Shown here one piece after another: positions 38,974 through 39,315 of a stretch of DNA of 39,315 nt (positions are counted from its first letter, which is position 1; every line of letters begins with the position of its first letter). This DNA comes from Gemmatimonadota bacterium (GTDB lineage: Bacteria > Gemmatimonadota > Gemmatimonadetes > Gemmatimonadales > GWC2-71-9), in the NCBI GenBank assembly GCA_016794805.1, contig JAEUJI010000251.1:1-39315 (forward strand). Direction: 5' to 3'. The notes beneath the pieces are model-generated. The model was not told the origin of the DNA. It did not search any database and was given only the letters and a program-made list of their open reading frames with translations. Both the position numbers and the translations under genes were made by a program.

Positions 38974-39315
38974 TCAGGTGAGCGGGATCTGTGCGGCGTG
39001 CCGTTCCAGCCACTGGTCCAGCGACTGGAGCGCCGGGTTGAGCGAGCGTGAGAAGGCGATGCTCCGCGCCGCACAGAAGTCCGCGTTGAAGTCGTGGTAG
39101 AACTGGAACATGTTGCCCAGGTCGTCCGCGCCGGGGAACCCGAAGCCGCGGTAGACCGCCGGACTCACCGGGTTGTAGAGCACGGGCCGGCCCAGCGCCC
39201 GGGTCAGCTTCTCCGCCATCTGGGTCCCGGTCAGGTGCTCGCCGGCCACGCCGATGCTCTTCCCGATGAACTCCTTCCCCCGCTGGAACACCCCGTAGGC
39301 GCACTTCCCGATATC
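38974..39315 (-). CDS. NmrA-like NAD(P)-binding protein, C-terminal part (5' truncated)
   Basis: The frame is open to the window edge (codons from 39315, DIGKCAYGVFQRGKEFIGKS), so only the last about 113 residues are present. They match the C-terminal region of NmrA-like atypical short-chain dehydrogenases: the DIGKxAxG motif, IGVAGEHLTGTQMAEKLTRALGR, then VSPAVYRGFGFPGADDLGNMFQFY. These proteins bind NAD(P) and often sense redox state or act as epimerase-like reductases. No more can be said without the Rossmann half. The GTG at 39291 is internal and should not be taken as the start. It converges on the M16 pair. Confidence 0.78.
   Translation of the reverse strand, partial: DIGKCAYGVFQRGKEFIGKSIGVAGEHLTGTQMAEKLTRALGRPVLYNPVSPAVYRGFGFPGADDLGNMFQFYHDFNADFCAARSIAFSRSLNPALQSLDQWLERHAAQIPLT

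Overview
The window is a gene-dense (about 90% coding), very GC-rich stretch of bacterial chromosome with no rRNA, tRNA, phage, transposase or CRISPR locus that I could see. Its gene families are typical of an aerobic, soil- or sediment-type heterotroph: Tat-exported sugar enzymes, paired M16 peptidases, class-C beta-lactamase-like hydrolases, a DUF2911 protein, a choice-of-anchor-B/LVIVD protein, a bacterial topoisomerase IB, a PQQ dehydrogenase and a GMC flavoprotein with a gluconate-2-dehydrogenase-subunit-3-like partner. Together with the GC content and the many start codons lacking a Shine-Dalgarno sequence, this suggests Gemmatimonadota or a similar phylum. That placement is inference, not proof.

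Layout. 1-613: 3' end of an MFS transporter. 614-926: spacer with octamer tandem repeats. 927-3903 (+): serine hydrolase, HAD phosphatase, Tat-exported hydroxypyruvate-isomerase-like protein. 4032-5987 (-): lipoprotein PQQ dehydrogenase with an embedded CxxCH. 6090-7966 (-): LytTR regulator and LytS-type kinase, divergent from a secreted Gly/Pro-rich protein (8163-8825). 8838-10363 (-): secreted beta-barrel-like protein and an AraC regulator. 10510-12830 (+): GMC dehydrogenase and its Tat partner. 12827-13951 (-): topoisomerase IB. 14015-18343 (+): GH29 fucosidase, small membrane protein, U32 protein. 18345-19711 (-): DUF2911 protein and a Tat-exported Cys-rich protein. 19888-27609 (+): serine hydrolase, OsmC, O-succinylhomoserine sulfhydrylase, acyltransferase, Gfo/Idh/MocA oxidoreductase, and a ten-TM PAS-GGDEF-EAL protein. 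27632-34351 (-): six close-packed genes encoding three exported beta-propellers, a small secreted HExxH protein, a YjbR-like protein and a DoxX protein. 34512-38946 (+): NSS transporter and an active/inactive M16 pair. 38974-39315 (-): NmrA-like protein cut by the window edge.

How the genes work together. Much of the coding is for the cell envelope: periplasmic sugar oxidation (PQQ and GMC/FAD enzymes), glycan trimming (fucosidase), peptide breakdown (M16 pair) and peptide or amino-acid uptake (NSS). Signalling is by LytS/LytTR, AraC and c-di-GMP. Many neighbours overlap by 1-4 bases (ATGA, GTGA, possibly CTGA), so translational coupling is the rule.

The most unusual structure lies outside the genes. 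At least nine places carry short (7-10 bp) degenerate tandem repeats. Each place has its own unit, but the architecture recurs: a run of direct repeats and, at four places, an inverted copy of the run, giving a hairpin whose arms are themselves tandem repeats. They lie in spacers, against start codons, and inside genes where they code for linkers, especially beside Tat signals. Perfect palindromes also lie in the two divergent spacers next to regulators (7993-8012 and 10445-10462).
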